A stretch of DNA of 64,000 nucleotides, from assembly GCF_000022205.1 (NCBI RefSeq), contig NC_012028.1:434001-498000 (forward strand), written 5' to 3'. A program made the translations under genes and the position numbers. The stretch comes from Halorubrum lacusprofundi ATCC 49239 (lineage in GTDB: Archaea > Halobacteriota > Halobacteria > Halobacteriales > Haloferacaceae). The notes under the pieces were generated by a model, which saw only the letters and a program-made list of their open reading frames with translations, did not search any database and was not told the DNA's origin. Shown here piece by piece: positions 17,927 to 26,669 of this stretch (the stretch's first letter is position 1; every line of letters begins with the position of its first letter).

Positions 17927-17981
17927 TGTACCCCCGAAGACTTGCCAGAATGATTAGAGATGGGTCAAAACAAGGAAGAAA

Positions 17982-18218
17982 TCACATATAAACCCCCTGT
18001 AGCAGATGCGAATTAAGTTCTGATTGCGGTACTATTATTCTCCGATCAGCATCGGCGTGCTGGCACGCTGCGAGGATGCCCTCCGTTTTGGAGGTCGCGC
18101 CGAGCGCCTCCTGAGCCTCGAGGAGCGTCCGATACCGTTTCGCGTAGCCCGGGCCGGGGTCGGTATGGAGGCTCACACGGTTCGGCACGTCTTCGAGGTC
18201 GGGTTCTAAGGACGGCAT
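17982..18218 (-). CDS. uncharacterised 78-aa protein
   Basis: I start at ATG 18218, MPSLEPDLEDVPNRVSLHTD, although the frame is open further upstream. The product has PGPGYAKRYRTLLEAQEALG and ATSKTEGILAACQHADADRR, like small haloarchaeal regulators of unknown type seen on plasmids. A TATA-like TATATATA lies about 65-75 nt upstream. No known domain can be named. Confidence 0.5.
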   Translation of the reverse strand: MPSLEPDLEDVPNRVSLHTDPGPGYAKRYRTLLEAQEALGATSKTEGILAACQHADADRRIIVPQSELNSHLLQGVYM

Positions 18219-18511
18219 GTCGTGACCACGATGACGGTTTGGCTCGTCTGATCGGGTAACTGAAACTGGCGCACGCCGGCTCAGTATATATACTCGGATG
18301 GTTCCAGATAGAATCGCCAGGGAGATCGGGGCAGCGTGCGCGGCTCCGCCGTGGAATGTGACCACGTCAAAATGGTCCGGGCCATCGCTCGTGGTCATAT
18401 TTTGGATGGCGCTCTTCTGCTCGCACGACTCCGGGGACTCAGATCTATACGGAGTTTCCGTGTTTATTGAACTTCACCACTGATTCTGTAGACTCTCCGA
18501 TGCCAGATATC

Positions 18512-18610
18512 TCATCCAAAGCTAAACGGTTGATGATCATCTGGTGCTTCTTGCACTTCTCGGTCATCTAATGCCCCTAGTAACTCATCTACTGATTCAT
18601 ATTCTCCGAA
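18512..18610 (-). pseudogene. short coding-like fragment downstream of the 86-aa membrane protein
   Basis: Between an in-frame TAA and a TGA the minus strand reads EYESVDELLGALDDREVQEA then PDDHQPFSFG. It has a protein-like, acidic composition but no start codon. It may be the tail of the adjacent membrane-protein gene after frame disruption. The remainder of 18219-18511 shows nothing clear. Confidence 0.25.
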
Positions 18611-18635
18611 TTAACTGTTTACTTCTCAAACGCCG

Positions 18636-18896
18636 TCACCTTCCCGCCGAACCAATTGCAACGAGAATTCCCACTATAACTACAATAATAGGACCAGGAC
18701 CGATCAAACTCGATATAGCAAACCCGGTTGCTGCTGTGATTTCGGCACAATTGCTGGCAAACATACCGTCATCAGGACACTGTTCTGCAAAAGGTGATAG
18801 AACTGGGAGAGCAATCAAGCCGGTAAAGCCGAGGATTAAAACCGTAATTATCGCTCCGACGGTTGGACCTGGTTCCACTTGTCCGCGATGACCCAT
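18636..18896 (-). CDS. small two-helix membrane protein (86 aa)
   Basis: ATG 18896 begins MGHRGQVEPGPTVGAIITVL. Two hydrophobic stretches (GAIITVLILGFTGLIALPVL and IGPGPIIVVIVGILVAIGSA) flank a short loop with two cysteines (EQCPDDGMFASNCAE) that could form a disulfide outside the cell. The ATG is 3 bp from the left end of ISH3 copy 2, so its native promoter has been replaced by the element. No family recognised. Confidence 0.5.
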   Translation of the reverse strand: MGHRGQVEPGPTVGAIITVLILGFTGLIALPVLSPFAEQCPDDGMFASNCAEITAATGFAISSLIGPGPIIVVIVGILVAIGSAGR

Positions 18897-18899
18897 ACT

Positions 18900-20298
18900 C
18901 AGTACTTCACAAAGCCGCTTAGTTAGAACGTCTGCTTGCTGAAGGTGTGTCTAAAACCAAACAAGCAGACGGTGAGATCCACGAGGACCAGCTTCTTAAC
19001 TTTCTCGTCAACCGCCTTGACGAGGAAGTTTCGCTCTCGTTAGCCAATAACGCTGAAATCACTGCTGAAGACATCTATGAGGTCCTCGTCGGCGCTTGCG
19101 CCGACGGGACCTCTGTCTCTACGCTCTGTGCGTCGAGCCAGAACTCACCCGCTGGGAACACGGTCCTCTACCATCTTCGGACGAAGTTCGAGCCGGAACG
19201 GCTCGAACGAGTCGCTAACACGCTCCTGCGAAAGGATCTCGATGAATTGCTCCCCGAACAGGTGGAGGTCTGCGCAGACCTCCACCTGCGGCCCTACTAC
19301 GGTGACGAAGACGACACAGACGGCCTCTATCACTCGGTAGCGAAGCGTGGAACCACTGCGTTCCACGCCTATGCCACACTCTACGCGCGTGTGAAGAACA
19401 AACGCTACACGCTGGCGGTACGCCGTCTCAAAGACGGCGATACCGCAAGTAGTGTCCTCGCTGAGTTCTTCGGTGTCCTCGACGGCCTTGACGCCGGGGT
19501 CAAGGCCGTCTACCTTGATCGCGGATTCTACGACAGTAAGTGTCTCACGCTGCTTCAGGCGCACAATTACGCGTACGTGATCCCGATCATCCGGTGGGGT
19601 GAGGCGATTCAGCAAGAGCTCTCGGAAGGATGGAGTCGCGTCATTCAGCATGATCTGACGGGGAAACTCGACGGTCACAGCTGGACCGTCGATTTTCCCG
19701 TCTACATCGACTGTACGTACCTAAATGGGAAGTATGACGAGAACGGTGTGGCGCGTCACGGCTACGCCGCTGACGCGCCGTTCATCGACTCACCACGGGA
19801 CGCTCGATACCACTACTCGAAACGCTTCGGTATCGAGTCAAGCTATCGCTTGTTTGAGCAAGCGATAGCGACAACGACAACACGAGATCCAACGGTACGG
19901 CTGCTGTACGTGGTGGTGAGTCTCCTCTTACAGAACGTCTGGCGGTACCTTCACTACGAGTATGTGGCGACGCCCCGCCGAGGCGGGCGTCGCCTCTGGT
20001 GGTGGCCGTACAAGGAGTTCGTCAATATGATTCGACGAGCTGCGTGGACGGCCCTCGCGGTGCGTCGGGCCGTCCCCGCGAATCGGCCACCTGACGACCG
20101 ATTCCACCGCTAACCACCGACCGAGCAAGCCAGCGGAGTGAGTGGCGACGCTGTCGCGTCGGCGGCTGACCGCCGCCGACAGCGACAGCTCTCCGTCGAT
20201 CCGTCCGTAATTCTCTCGTCGAGACCGTCAGTACAACCGCTTCGACACAGAACTCAGGCCGCAGAAACAGCTAGCCGAGGATGCTTTGTGAGGTACTG
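18900..20298 (+). mobile_element. ISH3-family insertion sequence, copy 2
   Basis: 1399 bp with the same termini as copy 1 and, by eye, the same sequence. The left flank is ATACT and the right flank is ATGTT. The right flank matches the left flank of copy 1. Confidence 0.9.
18947..20113 (+). CDS. ISH3-family transposase, copy 2
   Basis: This 388-aa transposase is identical in translation to copies 1 and 3. It lies in direct orientation to copy 1, making the pair able to move the intervening 2.6 kb or to delete it by homologous recombination. Confidence 0.93.
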   Translation: MSKTKQADGEIHEDQLLNFLVNRLDEEVSLSLANNAEITAEDIYEVLVGACADGTSVSTLCASSQNSPAGNTVLYHLRTKFEPERLERVANTLLRKDLDELLPEQVEVCADLHLRPYYGDEDDTDGLYHSVAKRGTTAFHAYATLYARVKNKRYTLAVRRLKDGDTASSVLAEFFGVLDGLDAGVKAVYLDRGFYDSKCLTLLQAHNYAYVIPIIRWGEAIQQELSEGWSRVIQHDLTGKLDGHSWTVDFPVYIDCTYLNGKYDENGVARHGYAADAPFIDSPRDARYHYSKRFGIESSYRLFEQAIATTTTRDPTVRLLYVVVSLLLQNVWRYLHYEYVATPRRGGRRLWWWPYKEFVNMIRRAAWTALAVRRAVPANRPPDDRFHR

Positions 20299-20303
20299 AT
20301 GTT
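20299..20303. repeat. 5-bp direct repeat (right) of the composite element
   Basis: ATGTT directly follows ISH3 copy 2 and equals 14924-14928. It encodes part of the GAA-CAT codons of the interrupted membrane-protein gene. Confidence 0.75.
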
Positions 20304-20655
20304 CAGTTATCGCCAGCTGCCAGAGATCTCGAAATGCGTCTTTTTTCTCTTCAGCTTCAAACGATTGATGAAGATCTCTAATCGCACAGATTCCATTCTT
20401 GCCCCACTCTGCACATTGCTCAGACAAGTCAATCCGGGGGTTGAATTCAGGTTCACTAGAGAATTGGAACTGCATCGTCTGACCGTCACGGTCGACAGCT
20501 GCGGAGAGAACTCCTAAGAGAGAATATGCATAGAGAGGAGAAACTTGTTCACTGTCGCAAGTTTCCCAGAGGCCCTCAACTATTGATGGATGGATTGGTG
20601 AAAGATCTCCACGCCAGTGAGTGAACTTTCGGGAAGCAGATATAGAGTCAAAATA
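20299..20655 (-). pseudogene. N-terminal part of the interrupted membrane-protein gene (itself cut by ISH6)
   Basis: The minus strand is open for 119 codons (YFDSISASRKFTHWRGDLSP ... FRDLWQLAITEH) and ends exactly at the ATGTT duplication. It joins in frame to the fragment at 14135-14923. The upstream end runs into the ISH6 inverted repeat at 20657, so the true start is missing as well. The segment contains WETCDSEQVSPLYAYSLLGV and a charged helical end. No family recognised. The gene has been broken by at least two separate insertion events. Confidence 0.7.
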
Positions 20656-20657
20656 TT

Positions 20658-22101
20658 GGTCGTGTTGCAAAGCGGTCTAGACTTTGCCGCTGGTACTCTC
20701 AATTGAGAGGTCACAGTTGATTGCTGTTTTGGTCGAACGTTGGAGCAGTTCGTCGAGGAACGCTTGGTAGTACTCGGGGTCGGCGTACTTCACCAACCGA
20801 AGTTGGAGTATCGCTTCCAATCCCTCTGCTGTCCAGCGCATCCACTGGTTCTTGCACCGCTTGCTGACCTCGCCCATCAGTCGTTCGACGGGGTTCGAGG
20901 TCCACGGAACCTCGAACCCCTCGACAGCGTGCTCGGCGAACGTCACAATCGACGGCAGCCACCGCCGAAGATACCCTGCAGCCTTTGCTGACCCGAACTG
21001 CTCCAGTTGCCACGCTGTCTTCTCTAATCGCTCTCTCGTTCGCGCGATCCGCGAGCGGATCGCCGCGAACTCCTCCGCTGGACGATGCTTCGCCACAGAG
21101 TTCTTCAGATGGAACACCTCGTCGATCACCTCCGAAACGATCTCCTTCCGACGGTCCAAGGAGAAGACGCCATCGTCCCAGAGGGTGTAACCCAGCGTTC
21201 GGCCGACGTGGACGAGATCGAGCTGGTGGTCACGGTTTTCGTCGGTAAAGGCTGTGACGATGCCGCTATCAGCGTCACTGACGACCGTCGCGTCGTCAGT
21301 GACTGCGCCGATATCATCGAGTTCGGCGGCAGTTTCGTCCCAGTCAGCGTTGACCGACAGATCCAGCAGGGAGCGTGACTCTTCGGCGGTGTCTTCGCCG
21401 AGCGTTGCTTGGACGGAGTGGGACGAGCGGTCGTCGTCTTGGCTGTGGCACTTTGTCCCGTCAGGAATGACGGCGTCAGCGTCTGTGCCAGCGACACAGT
21501 CTGGAAGGAACTGTTTGAGCTTGTGGCCGTATTTCTTGGCACGGCGGTTGATGGTGGTCGGCGACGGCATCGAGACGAAGCTGTCGCCGTGATTGGCAGC
21601 GTCTCGATAGCTGAGCGAGGTAGCGAGATCGACGCTTTTGGCGGCGATGTCCTGCTGATAGCGGTTCTGCCCGTCGAAGTCGAGAACGTCTTCGACGGGC
21701 CGGAAGTAGCTGGATTCGTCTGGGGAAGCGGCTGTATCTTCGACGTAGTGGAGAGAGAACTCGTGTTCTCCGGCAGTTGTGACAGCTGTGCGGGTGTCGG
21801 TGCCGGCGCGTTGGAAGCGCTGGTCACCGTTGCCATGTGCGTGTTTCTCACCACAGAGCGCCTCGACGCTGGCGGCGTCGAGGCTCTCGACCAGCGATTC
21901 GAGAAGGACTGCTTCGAGGTTCTGGTCAGTGACGGCCTCGGCAAGCGTGGCGAGCGGTAGCGTTTTGTCGTCGTCGATACTCAGTTCGAACCGCACGTCG
22001 ATTGTGGCGTGCATGGGGTACCTCGGTTTGGACACCAGAGGCAACCCCGCCTTCACGGGAGTCAGTTACTACTGAACTCTAGAGGACTTTGCGACACGAC
22101 C
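20658..22101 (-). mobile_element. ISH6-family insertion sequence
   Basis: The 1444-bp element has long inverted ends: GGTCGTGTTGCAAAG on the left matches the reverse of CTTTGCGACACGACC on the right with one mismatch, and pairing continues through TCTAGA. The length fits ISH6. The 8-bp flanks (AAAATATT and CAATCATT) do not match, and the two sides belong to different genes, so this copy marks a rearrangement junction. Confidence 0.82.
20677..22014 (-). CDS. ISH6-family transposase
   Basis: I start at MHATIDVRFELSIDDDKTLP (ATG 22014), giving 445 aa, the family length. It shows a conserved AVIPDGTKCHSQDD segment, an acidic DATVVSDADSGIVTAF strand, and a late EVPWTSNPVERLMGEVSKRC segment, consistent with a DDE enzyme of the mutator-like ISH6 group. 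It fills the element and no break is seen. Confidence 0.88.
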   Translation of the reverse strand: MHATIDVRFELSIDDDKTLPLATLAEAVTDQNLEAVLLESLVESLDAASVEALCGEKHAHGNGDQRFQRAGTDTRTAVTTAGEHEFSLHYVEDTAASPDESSYFRPVEDVLDFDGQNRYQQDIAAKSVDLATSLSYRDAANHGDSFVSMPSPTTINRRAKKYGHKLKQFLPDCVAGTDADAVIPDGTKCHSQDDDRSSHSVQATLGEDTAEESRSLLDLSVNADWDETAAELDDIGAVTDDATVVSDADSGIVTAFTDENRDHQLDLVHVGRTLGYTLWDDGVFSLDRRKEIVSEVIDEVFHLKNSVAKHRPAEEFAAIRSRIARTRERLEKTAWQLEQFGSAKAAGYLRRWLPSIVTFAEHAVEGFEVPWTSNPVERLMGEVSKRCKNQWMRWTAEGLEAILQLRLVKYADPEYYQAFLDELLQRSTKTAINCDLSIESTSGKV

Positions 22102-22348
22102 CAATCATTGGCAAGCCGAGTCCAGCGACGTGTTCAAGCAGCGGATGGTTATCGAGCTCGCCGGATCCTAATTTGATAGCAGGCACGCCGAGATCTGCCA
22201 ACATATCTGCGCTGTCAGGATCAAACGGTGTCGACAAAAACGTGATCTCCCGCTGGTCACAGTACGCTATGAGCCTTTCGTGGGCTGAACGATCGAGCTC
22301 ATATTGTTTGAGCATCTCATATTGCGACCCTTCGCCAGTTGTTCCAGT
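22102..22348 (-). pseudogene. neuB-like (N-acetylneuraminate synthase family) internal fragment
   Basis: About 82 codons read LKQYELDRSAHERLIAYCDQ, then REITFLSTPFDPDSADMLAD and LGVPAIKLGSGELDNHPLLE. The STPFD and K-x-G-S-G-E-L motifs are typical of NeuB/SpsE TIM-barrel enzymes that make nonulosonic acids for surface glycans. ISH3 copy 3 truncates the upstream side and ISH6 the downstream side, so it is a non-functional remnant. Confidence 0.72.
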
Positions 22349-22350
22349 CT

Positions 22351-23749
22351 CAGTACCTCACAAAGCATCCTCGGCTAGCTGTTTCTGCGGCCTGAGTTCT
22401 GTGTCGAAGCGGTTGTACTGACGGTCTCGACGAGAGAATTACGGACGGATCGACGGAGAGCTGTCGCTGTCGGCGGCGGTCAGCCGCCGACGCGACAGCG
22501 TCGCCACTCACTCCGCTGGCTTGCTCGGTCGGTGGTTAGCGGTGGAATCGGTCGTCAGGTGGCCGATTCGCGGGGACGGCCCGACGCACCGCGAGGGCCG
22601 TCCACGCAGCTCGTCGAATCATATTGACGAACTCCTTGTACGGCCACCACCAGAGGCGACGCCCGCCTCGGCGGGGCGTCGCCACATACTCGTAGTGAAG
22701 GTACCGCCAGACGTTCTGTAAGAGGAGACTCACCACCACGTACAGCAGCCGTACCGTTGGATCTCGTGTTGTCGTTGTCGCTATCGCTTGCTCAAACAAG
22801 CGATAGCTTGACTCGATACCGAAGCGTTTCGAGTAGTGGTATCGAGCGTCCCGTGGTGAGTCGATGAACGGCGCGTCAGCGGCGTAGCCGTGACGCGCCA
22901 CACCGTTCTCGTCATACTTCCCATTTAGGTACGTACAGTCGATGTAGACGGGAAAATCGACGGTCCAGCTGTGACCGTCGAGTTTCCCCGTCAGATCATG
23001 CTGAATGACGCGACTCCATCCTTCCGAGAGCTCTTGCTGAATCGCCTCACCCCACCGGATGATCGGGATCACGTACGCGTAATTGTGCGCCTGAAGCAGC
23101 GTGAGACACTTACTGTCGTAGAATCCGCGATCAAGGTAGACGGCCTTGACCCCGGCGTCAAGGCCGTCGAGGACACCGAAGAACTCAGCGAGGACACTAC
23201 TTGCGGTATCGCCGTCTTTGAGACGGCGTACCGCCAGCGTGTAGCGTTTGTTCTTCACACGCGCGTAGAGTGTGGCATAGGCGTGGAACGCAGTGGTTCC
23301 ACGCTTCGCTACCGAGTGATAGAGGCCGTCTGTGTCGTCTTCGTCACCGTAGTAGGGCCGCAGGTGGAGGTCTGCGCAGACCTCCACCTGTTCGGGGAGC
23401 AATTCATCGAGATCCTTTCGCAGGAGCGTGTTAGCGACTCGTTCGAGCCGTTCCGGCTCGAACTTCGTCCGAAGATGGTAGAGGACCGTGTTCCCAGCGG
23501 GTGAGTTCTGGCTCGACGCACAGAGCGTAGAGACAGAGGTCCCGTCGGCGCAAGCGCCGACGAGGACCTCATAGATGTCTTCAGCAGTGATTTCAGCGTT
23601 ATTGGCTAACGAGAGCGAAACTTCCTCGTCAAGGCGGTTGACGAGAAAGTTAAGAAGCTGGTCCTCGTGGATCTCACCGTCTGCTTGTTTGGTTTTAGAC
23701 ACACCTTCAGCAAGCAGACGTTCTAACTAAGCGGCTTTGTGAAGTACTG
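22351..23749 (-). mobile_element. ISH3-family insertion sequence, copy 3 (inverted)
   Basis: 1399 bp, reverse orientation to copies 1 and 2, same termini. The left flank on the plus strand is AGTCT and the right flank is ATACT, so there is no matching duplication. It separates a neuB fragment from a membrane-protein tail. Confidence 0.9.
22536..23702 (-). CDS. ISH3-family transposase, copy 3
   Basis: 388 aa, identical in translation to the other two copies. In opposite orientation it can support inversions against either of them, which may explain the mixed flanks. Confidence 0.93.
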   Translation of the reverse strand: MSKTKQADGEIHEDQLLNFLVNRLDEEVSLSLANNAEITAEDIYEVLVGACADGTSVSTLCASSQNSPAGNTVLYHLRTKFEPERLERVANTLLRKDLDELLPEQVEVCADLHLRPYYGDEDDTDGLYHSVAKRGTTAFHAYATLYARVKNKRYTLAVRRLKDGDTASSVLAEFFGVLDGLDAGVKAVYLDRGFYDSKCLTLLQAHNYAYVIPIIRWGEAIQQELSEGWSRVIQHDLTGKLDGHSWTVDFPVYIDCTYLNGKYDENGVARHGYAADAPFIDSPRDARYHYSKRFGIESSYRLFEQAIATTTTRDPTVRLLYVVVSLLLQNVWRYLHYEYVATPRRGGRRLWWWPYKEFVNMIRRAAWTALAVRRAVPANRPPDDRFHR

Positions 23750-23842
23750 ATACTGCTTATATTTACGATTGGATTCGGTAATCTTGTCTACTTGCTCTAT
23801 TCGTGGGCCACAGCCGATACGGTGGAAATCAACCTCAAATAA
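23750..23842 (+). pseudogene. C-terminal tail of a membrane-protein gene cut by ISH3 copy 3
   Basis: From the IS edge the plus strand reads ILLIFTIGFGNLVYLLYSWA then TADTVEINLK and a TAA stop. This is one complete hydrophobic helix followed by a short polar tail, so it looks like the end of a membrane protein. No start or upstream half is found in the window. Confidence 0.45.
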
Positions 23843-23987
23843 GTAGATGCAGTGGGGGTAGAATCTGTCCTATTAAGAACGATACCACTGTTAAGAATAG
23901 AGATCTCCGCTTCCACTTATTAACATCAGATTGTGTTACAATCGGATCTCCGTCCACAGAGGGTGGATCACCTAATTCTAGTGCCAT
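23835..23987 (-). CDS. small single-helix membrane protein (50 aa)
   Basis: ATG 23987 begins MALELGDPPSVDGDPIVTQS and ends with the hydrophobic RRSLFLTVVSFLIGQILPPL stretch. It converges with the plus-strand tail at 23750-23842. Composition is reasonable for a small membrane peptide, but function is unknown. Confidence 0.4.
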   Translation of the reverse strand: MALELGDPPSVDGDPIVTQSDVNKWKRRSLFLTVVSFLIGQILPPLHLLI

Positions 23988-24112
23988 AATACAGATCGCT
24001 TACTGCCAGCGAAATAACTCTAACCCCTGATCTATCGGATGGTGACACTTATTTTGAGTACTACAGGCTGGCTCTAAGGCTAACATAGGAGATGTTCAGA
24101 ATGCTTCTACCC

Positions 24113-24961
24113 TCAGTATTCAACCGGCCAAACTAAAGCGCCATTTGGAGGGTTTTGCGCAAAGAATTGATCTGGGTGATAAGCTAAGGAACTAAATTCA
24201 ATGTTCTTTTCTTTTTCAAAATTGTACGACCTTGAGACAGTATCACCTGGGAACAACTCATCAAAGGCACCAAACTGTTGCACTGGATCTTTCTCCGGAT
24301 CAGTGGGATACAACTGAAAACCACCTTCATCAATCCCTCCGTCTGTATCATTCTCTAATGTGTATTCAATCGCATATTCATAACTCCCCTCCTTTTCATT
24401 AACCTCGAAGCTTTCGAGAGTTACAATTAGCCCACCCGCTCCCTCATATGCTTCACCAATTTCGTTCCATTCGCGGATAACATCAAAGCTCACAGAGTGA
24501 TCTGCTACGGATACACCGAACGTTCCAACCAATTCACGCTTTATCGAAATTGAGACAGTAGCAGATTCACCGGGTGGAACTGTTACCTGTTTAGTCACTG
24601 TTTCCGCCTCAGTAACCTCTTCAAACGTTGTATCTCCCACTTTTTGTTCATCCACTGTTCTCCCATCAATATCGAATTCAACTTGCTCCGTTCCTTCTGT
24701 TTCACCTATATTTTGCACGGTTGCGGTCACCGTGACAGATCCATCGGGTGAAACTTCTTCTGGCTGAACCACCAAGTCTATTATTTCAAATTTAGCCGGT
24801 TCCGATTCTTCGGTAGTTACCTCTTCGTCTGATTCTTCCCCTTCCGTTTTATTTTCTTGCTCTTCTTCTTCTTCTGGTAGTTCCTCTTGATCTCCAATAC
24901 AACCGACTGTTAGTAACATACCACCAGTTGCGACCAATACAGTTCGTCGTTGCATAGTCAC
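24113..24961 (-). CDS. secreted lipoprotein with a CARDB-like domain
   Basis: The 282-aa protein starts MTMQRRTVLVATGGMLLTVG followed by Cys: a twin-arginine signal with a lipobox (LTVG-C), as usual for haloarchaeal lipoproteins. A very acidic linker (about residues 28-52) leads to a CARDB-type beta-sandwich (SPDGSVTVTATVQNIGETEG ... VTVPPGESATVSISIKRELV). The last 120 residues (GGLIVTLESFEVNEKEGSYE ... DELFPGDTVSRSYNFEKEKN) resemble the DUF4352-type immunoglobulin-like fold. It is AT-richer than its neighbours. It should sit outside the membrane. No enzymatic motif seen. Confidence 0.65.
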   Translation of the reverse strand: MTMQRRTVLVATGGMLLTVGCIGDQEELPEEEEEQENKTEGEESDEEVTTEESEPAKFEIIDLVVQPEEVSPDGSVTVTATVQNIGETEGTEQVEFDIDGRTVDEQKVGDTTFEEVTEAETVTKQVTVPPGESATVSISIKRELVGTFGVSVADHSVSFDVIREWNEIGEAYEGAGGLIVTLESFEVNEKEGSYEYAIEYTLENDTDGGIDEGGFQLYPTDPEKDPVQQFGAFDELFPGDTVSRSYNFEKEKNIEFSSLAYHPDQFFAQNPPNGALVWPVEY

Positions 24962-25247
24962 TTTTTACAGTGATAATATAAATCAGTTGTCTACAGGTCA
25001 GAAGAATATAGATATCACGTTATGAACCCGAAAACGATATTAGGTGAAGCACTGTCACCCATGACACCATACCCAAACAGTCACTGCAATGATTCCCTTC
25101 TTTTGTGGTGTCTATGTGCTCCTCTCTGTAAGCACCAGTACATCTGGTTGATCTCAGGCACATATTGACCAAATCAAACTGTATCTAAGGGGTCAGAAAT
25201 CACAGAAACAATAATATGTCTTGATCGTGATAAGCAATCACTGAACC

Positions 25248-25364
25248 ATGGAATACACCAAAACCTCTACTGACGCCGACGATGAGCTCTCTCGGGCCGA
25301 GGAGTTCGCAGACCGGTTCATCGACGAACACAGTGATCTATTCGATAAACTCGCTAACGAATAG
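25248..25364 (+). CDS. small acidic protein (38 aa)
   Basis: ATG to TAG encodes MEYTKTSTDADDELSRAEEF then ADRFIDEHSDLFDKLANE. The composition is strongly haloarchaeal (acidic, helical). The flanks (24962-25247 and 25365-25485) hold no other gene that I can see. It may be a small regulator or antitoxin-like peptide, and function is unknown. Confidence 0.4.
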   Translation: MEYTKTSTDADDELSRAEEFADRFIDEHSDLFDKLANE

Positions 25365-25485
25365 TTCGAGAGGTTCTCTGAGTTCATTAATTCAATCTCT
25401 TTGACTTAGCTTCGATGAGATTTCGTGGATTGAGATTCCCCTATAGTACCGTTCAGTTCCGTTTAGAACATCTTACTAATCGTTA

Positions 25486-26490
25486 TCAAGAGTAAGGCTG
25501 GTATGTCCGAGCCTTTGTCTTCCCATTGGCAAAAACGAGATTGTACTGTTCCAGTTTCGAGAGATGGTTTCGCATTGTTCGACGGGTCTTCGGATCGTCG
25601 ACTGCCTCACAGTAGGCATCGTAGAGGTCGCCCGCCCCGATCTCGCCTTCCTTCTTTATCGTCTCGTAGAGGACCTGCTGATGCTCGGTGAGTTTGTCGG
25701 TCGTCTTCTGTCTGATTTCCGATTTCGTTTCCGGAACTACGCGCTCGATTACGTCGACAGTTATTCCGTCGTCGCCGTTCTGCCGTGCTACTCGTGCGGC
25801 GTTTCGGAAGATCCCGATAGCTATCCGTGCATCACCAGCTGCATAATCCGCGATTGTTTCCAGGTGTTGCTCATCGACAGCACCCGGTTCAAGTCCCCAT
25901 CGAGCGCGATCTTCAAGAATCGTCACTAACTCTCGAATGTCGTACTGTCCGAATCGGATGCGGGCACAGGACTCCAGTCGACTGTTGAGCCGTCCATCAA
26001 GCGTGCTGAACACGTCTTCCTCCCGGTTGGCAATGAGGATCATCGTGAGGTCGCGCATCCGATAGAGATCGTACAACAGGCTCTTGTCCTGTAGCTGGTC
26101 GACTTCGTCGAGGATGACAACGTAGGGTGGACCATCGTATGCCCGTAGGCGCTCCAAGAGCTCGTCCTTTGGCGTCGACTGCCGATGGATATCGAACGTA
26201 CTCTCGATCCCGTCTAAGAGCCTGTAGAGCGTCTTGAATCGGGTGTGGTCTTCCCAACAGTTCACGTATTGGTAATTGAGGTCGACAACGTTCTCTCGGA
26301 GTTGTTCGATCGTGAACTGGGCGATACAGGTCTTCCCGGCTCCCGATGGCCCATATAGGAGGGAGTTGGTCGCCCGCTCGCCGTCGACTATCGGGCGCAA
26401 GGTATCGGAAAGGTGGCTCACCTCCGCCGATCTGTGCTTCACGTCGTTGGGGACAAATTCGGGCTGTAGTACCCGTGCGTCCGTAATCAT
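25486..26490 (-). CDS. Orc1/Cdc6-family AAA+ replication initiator-like protein
   Basis: This 334-aa protein has Walker A ([20 protein letters not shown], residues about 40-60), Walker B ([20 protein letters not shown] near 120-140), sensor 1 ([20 protein letters not shown]), and the Orc-type sensor 2 region [20 protein letters not shown], where GDAR is the family signature. A C-terminal winged helix ([20 protein letters not shown] ... [20 protein letters not shown]) binds DNA in relatives. Haloarchaea carry many plasmid-borne Orc1/Cdc6 copies next to origins. Whether this copy serves an origin here is not shown. A TATA-like box lies about 25-30 nt upstream of the ATG. Confidence 0.88.
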   Translation of the reverse strand: MITDARVLQPEFVPNDVKHRSAEVSHLSDTLRPIVDGERATNSLLYGPSGAGKTCIAQFTIEQLRENVVDLNYQYVNCWEDHTRFKTLYRLLDGIESTFDIHRQSTPKDELLERLRAYDGPPYVVILDEVDQLQDKSLLYDLYRMRDLTMILIANREEDVFSTLDGRLNSRLESCARIRFGQYDIRELVTILEDRARWGLEPGAVDEQHLETIADYAAGDARIAIGIFRNAARVARQNGDDGITVDVIERVVPETKSEIRQKTTDKLTEHQQVLYETIKKEGEIGAGDLYDAYCEAVDDPKTRRTMRNHLSKLEQYNLVFANGKTKARTYQPYS

Positions 26491-26504
26491 GGATTCTGAT
26501 ACGT

Positions 26505-26522
26505 CCTTTTTACAAATAAACG
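26505..26522 (-). promoter_or_regulatory. TATA-like box for the Orc1/Cdc6-like gene
   Basis: The minus strand reads TTTATTTGTAAAA about 20-30 nt upstream of ATG 26490, right for a leaderless haloarchaeal start. Two imperfect dyads lie just upstream: GTTTCCGAATCTTCCGAAAC (about 26535-26554) and GTTATCCGAATAAC (26593-26606). They may be operators or origin boxes. Confidence 0.4.
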
Positions 26523-26669
26523 GAAGGGGGTTGTTTCCGAATCTTCCGAAACAGGAATTTGATCGTCATGGCAGTGGGGTGATTAGGAGTGAGTTATCCG
26601 AATAACCCAGTTAATCCAAGGTAAAATATTAGTACAGTAGTTTGGTAGATACACCGTGTGGGAATACGG

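Larger units (their letters stand above)
14929..20298. mobile_element. composite element bounded by two direct ISH3-family copies
   Basis: Two identical 1399-bp ISH3-family copies in the same orientation enclose 16328-18899. The outer edges are flanked by ATGTT on both sides. The inner edges are AGTAT and ATACT, which do not match ATGTT. Deleting the block restores an open reading frame across a membrane-protein gene. These facts fit insertion of the whole block as a unit. The cargo holds a truncated serine recombinase, AbrB-like, RelE-like and unknown genes. An alternative is one ISH3 insertion later expanded by recombination with another copy. Confidence 0.72.

Noticed and set aside
20254-20670. 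138-aa gene as an intact protein
   Set aside because: Both ends lie inside IS termini (ISH6 at the start, ISH3 at the end); only the middle belongs to the interrupted gene.
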